This document shows positions 17,325 to 24,963 of a stretch of DNA of 42,596 bases, one piece after another. Position 1 is the stretch's first letter. Every line of letters begins with the position of its first letter. The stretch covers positions 1-42,596 of the forward strand of contig JAOAHY010000009.1 of the NCBI GenBank assembly GCA_026414995.1, read 5' to 3'. Origin of the DNA: Caldisericia bacterium. GTDB taxonomy: Bacteria > Caldisericota > Caldisericia > B22-G15. The notes below the pieces were generated by a model, which saw only the letters and a list, made by a program, of their open reading frames with translations, was not told the origin of the DNA and searched no databases. The position numbers were made by a program, and so were the translations under genes.

Positions 17325-18195
17325 TATTTATAAGAAGTGCTTTGTTTGCTCTTATTGTTTTTCCATTCGAGATTTTATGTAATTCTGAAAGAATAAAGGG
17401 GGTAATGTTTTTACCTTCAATTTTTTTCTTTTCTAAATTTTTCAAAACACTTTGAAGTATATCTTCAAACTCTTTTTTATCCATTTCATCTTCCTCAGGA
17501 ACAGGATTTACTATTAAAAGGGAAGATGTATAAAATCTATCCCAAAAATCAATGTAGTTAATTAAATCTTCAATATTATCAAAATAATTATCAAGATAAA
17601 TGTCAGTTTCTCTGTAATAAAAACCAGGTAGTTTATCAGTTTTAAATCCAACAACTGGAACTCCAAGAGTTTCAAGAAATTCCCAACTCTTTTTAATATC
17701 AAGAATGGATTTGAATCCAGAAGTTATTAAAACTACTTTAAATTTTGATAAAGCAAAAAGATCAGTAGAAATATCAAAATACTTTTCAAAACCAATATGT
17801 ACTCCCCCAAGGCCACCTGATGCAAGAAATTTTAAACTAAAATGATCCATAACATAAAGCATTCCTGAAATTGTAAGTGCTCCACTTTTCATTGTTGACA
17901 AAAGATAAGGCACATCTCTCATATTAGCTTTTATTACATCTTTACTTTTTGCAAAAAATTCAAAATCTTCTTCTTTTAAACCAACAAGAATTTTTCCATC
18001 TCTTATTCCAATAGTTAATGGAGTGACTTCTTCTTTTCTTATTATCTCTTCTAATTTGGTTGCAATTTTTAGATTATCTGGATATGGAAAACCAAAAGAG
18101 ATTAAAGTTGTTTCAAGGCATGTGTGAGGATAAAAACTACCTTTAAATTCATCAGAAAAGATAATTGAATCTTTACAACTTTTCGCCTTTTTCAT
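17278..18195 (-). CDS. psuG: pseudouridine-5'-phosphate glycosidase
   Basis: PsuG breaks the C-C glycosidic bond of pseudouridine 5'-phosphate to give uracil and ribose-5-phosphate. Visible landmarks are CLETTLISFGFPYP (catalytic glutamate), TIGIRDGKILVGL, the GGLGGVHIGFEKYFDISTDL metal site, GFKSILDI (catalytic lysine), TLGVPVVGFKTDKLPGFY, NPVPEEDEM and a C-terminal KALLINNAKLCAKV. I chose ATG 18195 (305 aa) because GGAG lies 6 nt upstream; an in-frame ATG at 18237 would add 14 residues deeper inside the permease gene. It overlaps the permease by 23 nt, so it belongs to the importer operon. The kinase that would make its substrate, PsuK, is not in the window. Confidence 0.93.
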   Translation of the reverse strand: MKKAKSCKDSIIFSDEFKGSFYPHTCLETTLISFGFPYPDNLKIATKLEEIIRKEEVTPLTIGIRDGKILVGLKEEDFEFFAKSKDVIKANMRDVPYLLSTMKSGALTISGMLYVMDHFSLKFLASGGLGGVHIGFEKYFDISTDLFALSKFKVVLITSGFKSILDIKKSWEFLETLGVPVVGFKTDKLPGFYYRETDIYLDNYFDNIEDLINYIDFWDRFYTSSLLIVNPVPEEDEMDKKEFEDILQSVLKNLEKKKIEGKNITPFILSELHKISNGKTIRANKALLINNAKLCAKVSKLYFEK

Positions 18196-19168
18196 ATGGA
18201 ACTCCATCTGCTGCAGGTGGAGTAGCTCTACCAACAAATCCAGCTAGAATAAGAATTGTTAAAATATATGGAAGTGCCAAGAAAAATCCTCTTGGAATTA
18301 TTTTTAAAATTTGTGGAGCTTGAGTTTGAATATAAATTTGGATAACATTTGCTAGTGTGAAGAAAAGAGCAGCTAAAAATGTTCCAAGTGGTTTCCATTT
18401 TCCAAAAATCATTGCTGCAAGAGCAATAAATCCTAAACCAGCTGGCATATGATTATCAAATAAATCTAATTGTCCTATTGACATTGATGCACCTGCAAGG
18501 GCTGCAAAAAATCCAGACATAATAACTGCAAAGTACCTAATTCCATAAACATTAACTCCAAGAGTATCTGCTGCTTTAGGGTGTTCTCCAACTGCTCTAT
18601 GTCTTAATCCCCAATGAGTATGATATAAATAAAAATGGACAATAAAAGGAAGAATAACAGCAAGCCATACGAAGATATTCATCGTTTTAAACAGGTCTCC
18701 CAAGATTGGAATTTTTGCAAGTGCTGGAAAAAGTGGTTTCCCCATAAATGATGCAACAGATGGTGAGTGCCCTGTAGTATTAAAATATCTTTCCAAGAAA
18801 AATGTCATACCACCAAGAGAGAAAACATTAATTGCAACTGCTGAAACAATTTGATTTCCTTTTAAAGAAATTGAAATATATCCATGTAAAAGTCCTGCTA
18901 AAACTCCAACTATAATTGCAAATAAAATACCAACCCATGGATTTCCAGCAAGTGGATCTCTTCCACCAGTTATAGGATCTATTACTTTTGAAGATATATA
19001 AGAACCAAAAACAGCAAAAAATCCTCCAAATCTCATTATTCCTTCAAGAGCAATATTAACAACACCAGCATTTTCACACATAACTCCACCAAGTCCTGCA
19101 AGAATAATTGGAGTTCCAAAAACTAACATTGAAGATATAAAAGATATAATAGTTTTAAGAAACTCCAC
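18173..19168 (-). CDS. BMP-type nucleoside ABC transporter permease (NupQ-like)
   Basis: This 331-aa polytopic inner-membrane protein belongs to the BPD_transp_2 family. Motifs include VMCENAGVVNIALEGIM near residue 28, SISLKGNQIVSAVAINV near 102, and the cytoplasmic loop WGLRHRAVGEHPKAADTLGVNVYGIRY near 190. It overlaps the preceding permease by 14 nt and the following psuG by 23 nt, tight coupling that ties the importer to pseudouridine metabolism. It is a homologue of the permease at 872-1789 but longer, with an extra extracytoplasmic loop around residue 60. The start ATG at 19168 lies just after an AAGGAGG inside the upstream gene. Confidence 0.93.
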   Translation of the reverse strand: MEFLKTIISFISSMLVFGTPIILAGLGGVMCENAGVVNIALEGIMRFGGFFAVFGSYISSKVIDPITGGRDPLAGNPWVGILFAIIVGVLAGLLHGYISISLKGNQIVSAVAINVFSLGGMTFFLERYFNTTGHSPSVASFMGKPLFPALAKIPILGDLFKTMNIFVWLAVILPFIVHFYLYHTHWGLRHRAVGEHPKAADTLGVNVYGIRYFAVIMSGFFAALAGASMSIGQLDLFDNHMPAGLGFIALAAMIFGKWKPLGTFLAALFFTLANVIQIYIQTQAPQILKIIPRGFFLALPYILTILILAGFVGRATPPAADGVPYEKGEKL

Positions 19169-20309
19169 TGATTACCTCCTTGCCCTTAAAAACTCTCTTT
19201 TCACCAATCTTAAAGAGGAGATACTTTATCCCAACTTGACCTGCAACAAAGATAGTTGCAACACCTTGAATTATATCTGCAAAACTCTTGTGAATTCCAA
19301 TAAGTTGCATTCCAGTTGCTCCACCTCTAACAAGACCAAAGAAAAGAGATGCTATAAAAGTTCCCACAGGTGTGGTATTTCCAACTAATGCCATTGTTAT
19401 ACCATCAAATCCATAACCAGGTCTAAAAACACCAGGATATCTTCCTTCAGTTCCAAGAATCATACATGCACCACTTATTCCAGATAAAGCACCAGCAATA
19501 AACATAGAAATTATCATAGTTCTACTTATATTTATTCCAGCATAGCGTGCTGCTTCAAGGTTTAAACCTGTTGCTTGAATTTCATAACCAAGAATAGTTT
19601 TATTTATTAAGATATAAACTAAAATTACTGCAATTATAGCAATAAAAATAGTTGCATTTAATCGAGTCCCAGCAAAAAGTGGTTTTAATCTTGAATTATC
19701 TGTTATATAGGGTGTACCAGCAAGAACTGCTCTTGGATTATATCTTAATATATTAAATGGTCCAACGACTATCCAGTTCTCAACAAGGTGAATTGCAATC
19801 CAATTTAACATTATGGTTGTAATAACTTCATGTACACCTCTTTTTACTTTTAAAAATGCTGCAAATGCACCATAAAGTCCTGAAGCAACTGCGACAATCA
19901 AGAGTATTAGAGGTATTCCTATAAGAGGAGGCAAATTAAATTTAAAACCAAAATAAGCAGCAGTTATTGCACCAATAATAAATTGTCCTTCTGCTCCAAT
20001 ATTAAAAAGCCCTGCCTTAAAAGCAACTGTAATTGATAAACCTGTTAATGCGAGTATTGCTCCTTTAAGAATTCCTTCACCTGCAACTCTTAATGATATA
20101 AATTCTGCAAAACTTTTTCCAATTGCTCCTTGGAATAAAACTCTATATGCTTGAATAGGACTTTTTCCTGTAAGTTTAATCATAATTCCAGCAATTATAA
20201 ATGAAATTATGACTGAAATTATTGGAACAAGAAAAGATGATAAATCTTCTTTTTTTGCATTCCACCAGTTAATAAATTTATCAATACTTGATAATTTTAA
20301 ATTATTCAT
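19155..20309 (-). CDS. BMP-type nucleoside ABC transporter permease (NupP-like)
   Basis: This 384-aa membrane subunit begins with a cytoplasmic segment, then about eight to ten hydrophobic helices. Diagnostic motifs are GLFNIGAEGQFIIGA near residue 107 and LGYEIQATGLNLEAARYAGINI near residue 244, the loop that contacts the ATPase. Its ATG overlaps the ATPase stop in the arrangement TAATG, so translation is likely coupled. It is the full-length counterpart of the truncated permease at the left edge of the window. It pairs with the permease encoded next for nucleoside import driven by the dual ATPase. Confidence 0.93.
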   Translation of the reverse strand: MNNLKLSSIDKFINWWNAKKEDLSSFLVPIISVIISFIIAGIMIKLTGKSPIQAYRVLFQGAIGKSFAEFISLRVAGEGILKGAILALTGLSITVAFKAGLFNIGAEGQFIIGAITAAYFGFKFNLPPLIGIPLILLIVAVASGLYGAFAAFLKVKRGVHEVITTIMLNWIAIHLVENWIVVGPFNILRYNPRAVLAGTPYITDNSRLKPLFAGTRLNATIFIAIIAVILVYILINKTILGYEIQATGLNLEAARYAGINISRTMIISMFIAGALSGISGACMILGTEGRYPGVFRPGYGFDGITMALVGNTTPVGTFIASLFFGLVRGGATGMQLIGIHKSFADIIQGVATIFVAGQVGIKYLLFKIGEKRVFKGKEVISGVS

Positions 20310-21853
20310 TATTGCACCTCTTTTTTCTCATATCTCTTTAGTCCTAACATAAGAAGTCCTAATTCTTCTTCTGTTGCATCCTTTGCATTCATCTCTCCAA
20401 CTATTTCACCATTATACAAAACAGCAATTCTATCTGATAAACTCATAATTTCTTCAAGTTCAAGAGAAATAAGAAGTATTGCTTTCCCTGAATCTCTCTG
20501 CTCAACTAACTTTTTATGAACAAATTCTGTTGCTCCAACATCAAGACCTCTTGTTGGTTGTGATGCAATTAAAATGTCTGGATCATAAGAAACTTCTCTT
20601 GCAACTACAACTTTTTGTTGATTTCCACCAGAGAGCGCATCTACTTTAAGATATGGGTTTCTTGGTCTTATGTCATACTCTTCAACTTTACTATTTCCAA
20701 AAACTTTTATATAACCACTATTTAAAAATCTTCCTTTTGAAAAAAGTTTTTCTCTTTGTCTTCCTAAAAATAGGTTATAAGATACAGTAAAAGGTAAAAC
20801 AAGCCCTCTCGCTCTTCTATCTTCAGGTATATGAGCCATTCCTAAATTTCTTAAAATTTTTGCATCACTTATGAGTATCTCCTTACCTTTAACTATTATT
20901 TTTCCACTTTCAATTGGTCTCAAACCAGTAAGAGCTTCAACAAGTTCTTTTTGTCCATTACCTTCAACTCCAGCGATTCCTAAAATTTCATATTTTCTTA
21001 ATTTAAAAGATATTCCTTTAACTGCTGGAATACCTCTATCACTTAAAACTACAAGGTCTTTAACTTCAAGAACAACTTCTCCTGGTTCAACTCCTTTTTT
21101 TGGAATTTCTAGCACTACATCTCTTCCTACCATAAGACGTGCTAATTCTCTCTCATTAGTCTCCTCTTTATTTTTAATCCCCATAACTTTTCCATTTTTC
21201 AAAACACAAATTCTATCTGCAATTTCAAGAACTTCTTTTAATTTATGTGAAATAAATATAATTGTCTTTCCTGCTTTTTTAAGTTCTTTTATTGTTAAAA
21301 AAAGTTCTTTTGTTTCTTGAGGTGTTAATACTGCGGTTGGCTCATCTAAAATTAATATCTCTGCTCCTCTAAAAAGAACCTTTAAAATTTCAACTCTTTG
21401 TTGAATTCCAACTGGAAGATTTTGAATTTTTTCAAGAGGATCAACTTTAAGCCCATACTTTTCAGATAAATTTTTTACTTCTTCAATTGCTTTTTTTCTA
21501 TCAAAAACAAATCCATTTTTTATAAACTCATTTCCAAGTACAATATTTTCATAAACAGTAAAAACTGGAACAAGCATAAAGTGTTGATGAACCATACCAA
21601 CACCAAGTTCTATAGCTCTTTTTGGTGAATTATGTATTACTTTTTTTCCATTTATATATATTTCACCTTTATCAGGTGTGTAAAGACCATAAATAATATT
21701 CATTAATGTAGTTTTTCCAGCACCATTTTCTCCAACTATTGCAAATATCTCCCCCTTTTTTATTTGTAAATTGATATTATCATTTGCAATGACACCAGGA
21801 AAAACTTTAGTTATATTTTTTAACTCAATTGCGTACTCCAAACTCTCCTCCAA
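20309..21853 (-). CDS. nucleoside ABC importer ATPase (two ABC domains)
   Basis: The 514-aa peripheral membrane ATPase has two fused ABC domains as in the RbsA/MglA/NupO group. Domain 1 (residues ~8-240) has the Walker A GENGAGKTT, the signature-like LPVGIQQRVEIL and the Walker B ILILDEPTAVLT. Domain 2 (~265-505) has a degenerate Walker A, GVEGNGQKE, lacking the GK(S/T) lysine, but an intact signature LSGGNQQKVVVARE. One degenerate site is normal for this group. It is separated from the binding-protein gene upstream by a strong intrinsic terminator, so its expression probably depends on read-through or on an unseen promoter. GGAGAG precedes the ATG. Confidence 0.95.
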   Translation of the reverse strand: MEESLEYAIELKNITKVFPGVIANDNINLQIKKGEIFAIVGENGAGKTTLMNIIYGLYTPDKGEIYINGKKVIHNSPKRAIELGVGMVHQHFMLVPVFTVYENIVLGNEFIKNGFVFDRKKAIEEVKNLSEKYGLKVDPLEKIQNLPVGIQQRVEILKVLFRGAEILILDEPTAVLTPQETKELFLTIKELKKAGKTIIFISHKLKEVLEIADRICVLKNGKVMGIKNKEETNERELARLMVGRDVVLEIPKKGVEPGEVVLEVKDLVVLSDRGIPAVKGISFKLRKYEILGIAGVEGNGQKELVEALTGLRPIESGKIIVKGKEILISDAKILRNLGMAHIPEDRRARGLVLPFTVSYNLFLGRQREKLFSKGRFLNSGYIKVFGNSKVEEYDIRPRNPYLKVDALSGGNQQKVVVAREVSYDPDILIASQPTRGLDVGATEFVHKKLVEQRDSGKAILLISLELEEIMSLSDRIAVLYNGEIVGEMNAKDATEEELGLLMLGLKRYEKKEVQ

Positions 21854-21860
21854 ATATATT

Positions 21861-21896
21861 AAAAAAAGGGGTGAGGCTTAAACTTGCCTCACCCCT
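21861..21896 (-). terminator. intrinsic terminator / attenuator inside the importer operon
   Basis: On the minus strand, the perfect 11-bp stem AGGGGTGAGGC / GCCTCACCCCT encloses an 8-nt loop and is followed directly by a run of T (complement of 21861-21867). It lies between the lipoprotein stop (21917) and the ATPase start (21853). It would terminate most transcripts after the binding-protein gene, allowing more binding protein than ATPase and permeases. Confidence 0.92.
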
Positions 21897-21916
21897 AAAG
21901 ATTCATATAACCTTAA

Positions 21917-23275
21917 TTATGGAACTTGAGGAGGAACAAATTTTGCAAATGCATCTCTTGAGTCTGGAACTGTAAATGTACCATCTGCAATCATCTTCTT
22001 TAGTTTTTCAACTTTTTCTAAAACTGCTGATGGTATCATATTCTTTGTATATTTCATAGGTGAAAGACCAACTCCACCCTCTTTTACTCCAAGAGAAACA
22101 ATTCCTGATTTAAATGTATTTTCAACAACTGATTTAATTGAAAGCCAAACTGCATAGTCAACATGCTTAATCATAGATGTTAATACATTTCCTGGTGCCA
22201 TATAATCTTGATCTGAATCTACTCCAACTGCAAAGAATCCTTGTCCTCTTTTTTGTGCTTCTTTTATTACACCAATACCGCATGCACCTGATGCGTGATA
22301 AACAATATCAGCACCAGCATCAAATTGTTGTTTTGCAATTTTTTGTCCATCATCTGCACTTGTGAAGTTTCCAGTGTATCCAATTAAAACTTCACATTTA
22401 GGATTAACAGTCTTTACTCCTGCTCTATATCCTGCTTCAAATTTATGAATAATAAATAGGTCCATTCCACCAACAAATCCTACTTTATTTTTCTTTGTCA
22501 TCTGTCCTACAAGAGCACCAACAAGGAATGAACCTTCATGCTCTTTAAATGTATAGCAAACTACATTTGGTGGTGCAGGATCAATAACACCATCTATTAA
22601 CATAAAGTATGTATTTGGATATTGTGGTGCAACTTCTTTTATAGCATCTGTTAACATAAATCCAACACCAATAACAAGTTTACAACCCTCATCTGCTAAC
22701 TTCTTTAAATTTGGAATATAATCTTCATTTGCTTTTGATTCAAGAACAAGTGGTTCAATATCAAATTTTTTAATTCCTCTATCTAAAAGATCTGGTGCTT
22801 CATCTTCAATACTCTTTTTATACTCTTCATCTGTTAATGGTTGATAACCAACACCAGCAACCATCTTAAGTCCAGCACCCCATGCTTCTAAACCTCTTAA
22901 TGCTGAATCGTTAAATGATTTGTCACCTCTACCACCTACGTCTGTAACTAATCCAACTTTAATAACTGGTGATAAAGATATGTCTTTTGTTATTGTTTTT
23001 CCTGCTTCAATAGTTACTTTTTCAGTAAAATCTTTATAACCTTTGAGTGTAATTTTTAAAGTTTGTTCACCCTTGGGGACATCTTTAATTTCATATTTAC
23101 CATCGCTTCCAGTGGTGGCTGTCTTTCCACCAATTGTTACTGTTGCACCTGGAACTGCTTTTCCAGTTGCTTTATCTTTTACTGTACCAGAAATTGTACC
23201 TGTAGTTTTTGCGCATCCAGCAAAAATTACACCAACTAAAAGTAATACCAAAAAAATTGTTAAAGTTTTTTTCAT
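21917..23275 (-). CDS. BMP-family nucleoside-binding lipoprotein with N-terminal carboxypeptidase-regulatory-like domain
   Basis: The 452-aa extracytoplasmic binding lipoprotein begins with a type II signal peptide ending in VIFAGC, so Cys21 is the lipidated residue. Residues ~24-104 form a carboxypeptidase-regulatory-like (CarboxypepD_reg) beta-sandwich: GTISGTVKDKATGKAVPGA, GSDGKYEIKDVPKGEQTL. From residue ~105 the BMP/PnrA domain follows: VGLVTDVGGRGDKSFNDSA, YHASGACGIGVIKEA, AVGVDSDQDYMAPGNVLTSM. BMP lipoproteins normally go straight from the lipobox to the binding domain, so the inserted sandwich is unusual; it may act as a wall-spanning spacer (inference). GGAGG precedes the ATG. It is the first gene of the importer operon. 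Confidence 0.94.
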   Translation of the reverse strand: MKKTLTIFLVLLLVGVIFAGCAKTTGTISGTVKDKATGKAVPGATVTIGGKTATTGSDGKYEIKDVPKGEQTLKITLKGYKDFTEKVTIEAGKTITKDISLSPVIKVGLVTDVGGRGDKSFNDSALRGLEAWGAGLKMVAGVGYQPLTDEEYKKSIEDEAPDLLDRGIKKFDIEPLVLESKANEDYIPNLKKLADEGCKLVIGVGFMLTDAIKEVAPQYPNTYFMLIDGVIDPAPPNVVCYTFKEHEGSFLVGALVGQMTKKNKVGFVGGMDLFIIHKFEAGYRAGVKTVNPKCEVLIGYTGNFTSADDGQKIAKQQFDAGADIVYHASGACGIGVIKEAQKRGQGFFAVGVDSDQDYMAPGNVLTSMIKHVDYAVWLSIKSVVENTFKSGIVSLGVKEGGVGLSPMKYTKNMIPSAVLEKVEKLKKMIADGTFTVPDSRDAFAKFVPPQVP

Positions 23276-23347
23276 TTATGCCCTCCTTCTTTAAGAAAAA
23301 TTTTGAGAATTTTTATGATTAACAATCACCTCCTTTCCATTTTAAAA

Positions 23348-23373
23348 ATTATACCACACTTTCATAGTGACAA
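23348..23373 (-). promoter_or_regulatory. promoter of the BMP importer operon
   Basis: On the minus strand, TGGTATAAT (23348-23356) is an extended -10. A TTGTCA (23368-23373) lies upstream, but at a short 14-bp spacing, so the extended -10 may carry most of the recognition. It overlaps the stop codon of the Na/Pi cotransporter gene and would give a leader of about 65 nt. Confidence 0.6.
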
Positions 23374-24962
23374 ATAATATTTGCAATTTTTATTATATGA
23401 TCACCAATTCTTTCAAGATTTGAAATTGTATCAAGATATATAACACCCGCTTCATTTAAACAAATCCCTTGTTTTAATCTTTCAATATGATTATCTCTCA
23501 TACAATCTTCTAATCTGTCAATCTCTATTTCATTTTTCTTAACTTCATCATAAAAATCAAAATCATTATTATATAAATTTTCTTTTACTAATAAGAAATT
23601 TTTATAAACTAATTCAAACATTTCTTCTAATTCTTTCATAGCATATTGAGAATATGGAATTTTTTCTTCTAATCTATTTAACTCAATTTGGGAAGTATTA
23701 TCTATGATATCTCCAATTCTTTCAAATTGAGAAGATACAATAAGTAATCGAGGTATCTCTCTCGCTTCTTTTTCTGGAAGAGAAAGAGATGAAATTTTTG
23801 AAACATATCTTGATATTTCTCTGTTAACAAAATTAATTGTTTCCTCTCTTGAAGTTATATCTAAAACAGCACTTTTATTTTTATTAAAAATGAGCTCTCT
23901 TAAACATATAAAATTATTATTTACAATTTCTCCTAATCTTTTTATTTCATTAACCAAAGCATCATAAGCAACAATAGGAGATTTTAAAATTGAAGGATTT
24001 AAATATTTAACTCCGGTTTCAATTAATTTTTCTTCACCTGGCAATAATTTTGTAATTAAAGCAACATATTTTGATGTAAAAGGTAAAAAAATCAATGTAT
24101 TTATAACATTAAATAGAGTATGAGAATTAGCAATTTGTTTAACTGTATCTGAAGTAAGAGATGATATAAACAAAATATAGGGTTTTAAAATAATTAAAAA
24201 TATTAATGTACCTATAACATTGAAAAGTAAATGTGATAAAGCAGTTCTTTTTGCTGATAATTTTGTTCCAATACTTGCTATTAGTGCAGTAACACAAGTT
24301 CCAATATTTGCTCCTAATATTAAAGGAAAGGCAGAATTTATGTCAACTAATCCTTCCATACCAAGTGCTTCAATTATGCCAACTGTTACACTACTACTCT
24401 GTTGAATTGCTGTGAAAATTGTTCCTGCAAGTACTCCTAAAATTGGAACCTTTCCAAATTCAGTAAAAACATCAACAACTTTTTGTGATGCTCTTAATGG
24501 ACTAACTGAAGAAGTCATAATTTCAATAGCGATAAAAATTAAACCAAAACCCATTATAAATTCACCAAAATACTTTACTCTTTTTCTGAATGGTAAGAAA
24601 TATAACAAAAATCCAACTGTGAAAAACAAAAATCCATATTTAGTTATTTTTAAAGCAATAATTTGTGCTGTTATTGTTGTACCTATGTTTGCACCAAAAA
24701 TAATACCTACTGCTTGATAAAGAGTTAATATGCCACTATTAACCAAACTAACAACAATTACTGTTGTTGCAGAACTTGATTGAATTATAGAAGTAACTAT
24801 AAAACCAAGTAAGACACCCATAACTGGATTTGAAGTTGCTTTTTCTAAAATTTTTTTTAGATTTTGTGCTAATGCTTTTTGAATACCATTAGATGTGATA
24901 TGAATACCATAAATAAAAAGAGCAATGCCTCCAATTAAAGGAAAAATAATTTTTGTTAGCAC
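23349..24962 (-). CDS. Na+/phosphate cotransporter family protein with PhoU-like domain
   Basis: The 537-aa membrane protein has two inverted Na/Pi_cotrans repeats, each with a QSSS motif (IIQSSSATTVIVV near residue 63 and AIQQSSSVTVGI near 187) and GANIGT signatures. A C-terminal helical PhoU-like domain covers ~345-535. The family imports phosphate with sodium or has related efflux roles. The GTG start at 24962 has AAGGAG about 8 nt upstream, at the end of lon; only one nucleotide separates it from the lon stop, so it is the last gene of the clpP-lon operon. The promoter of the next operon overlaps its stop codon. Substrate and direction of transport are not shown by sequence. Confidence 0.92.
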   Translation of the reverse strand: MLTKIIFPLIGGIALFIYGIHITSNGIQKALAQNLKKILEKATSNPVMGVLLGFIVTSIIQSSSATTVIVVSLVNSGILTLYQAVGIIFGANIGTTITAQIIALKITKYGFLFFTVGFLLYFLPFRKRVKYFGEFIMGFGLIFIAIEIMTSSVSPLRASQKVVDVFTEFGKVPILGVLAGTIFTAIQQSSSVTVGIIEALGMEGLVDINSAFPLILGANIGTCVTALIASIGTKLSAKRTALSHLLFNVIGTLIFLIILKPYILFISSLTSDTVKQIANSHTLFNVINTLIFLPFTSKYVALITKLLPGEEKLIETGVKYLNPSILKSPIVAYDALVNEIKRLGEIVNNNFICLRELIFNKNKSAVLDITSREETINFVNREISRYVSKISSLSLPEKEAREIPRLLIVSSQFERIGDIIDNTSQIELNRLEEKIPYSQYAMKELEEMFELVYKNFLLVKENLYNNDFDFYDEVKKNEIEIDRLEDCMRDNHIERLKQGICLNEAGVIYLDTISNLERIGDHIIKIANIICHYESVV

Positions 24963-24963
24963 A

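Noticed and set aside
20871-21320. 149-codon open frame antisense to the ABC ATPase gene
   Set aside because: It is the mirror of a conserved ATPase sequence, with low-complexity Ser/Pro/Leu composition and no family resemblance or ribosome site.
20309-21853. ATPase domain 2 lacking the Walker A lysine as a sign of a broken gene
   Set aside because: A degenerate second nucleotide site is normal in RbsA/MglA/NupO-like ATPases, and the rest is intact.
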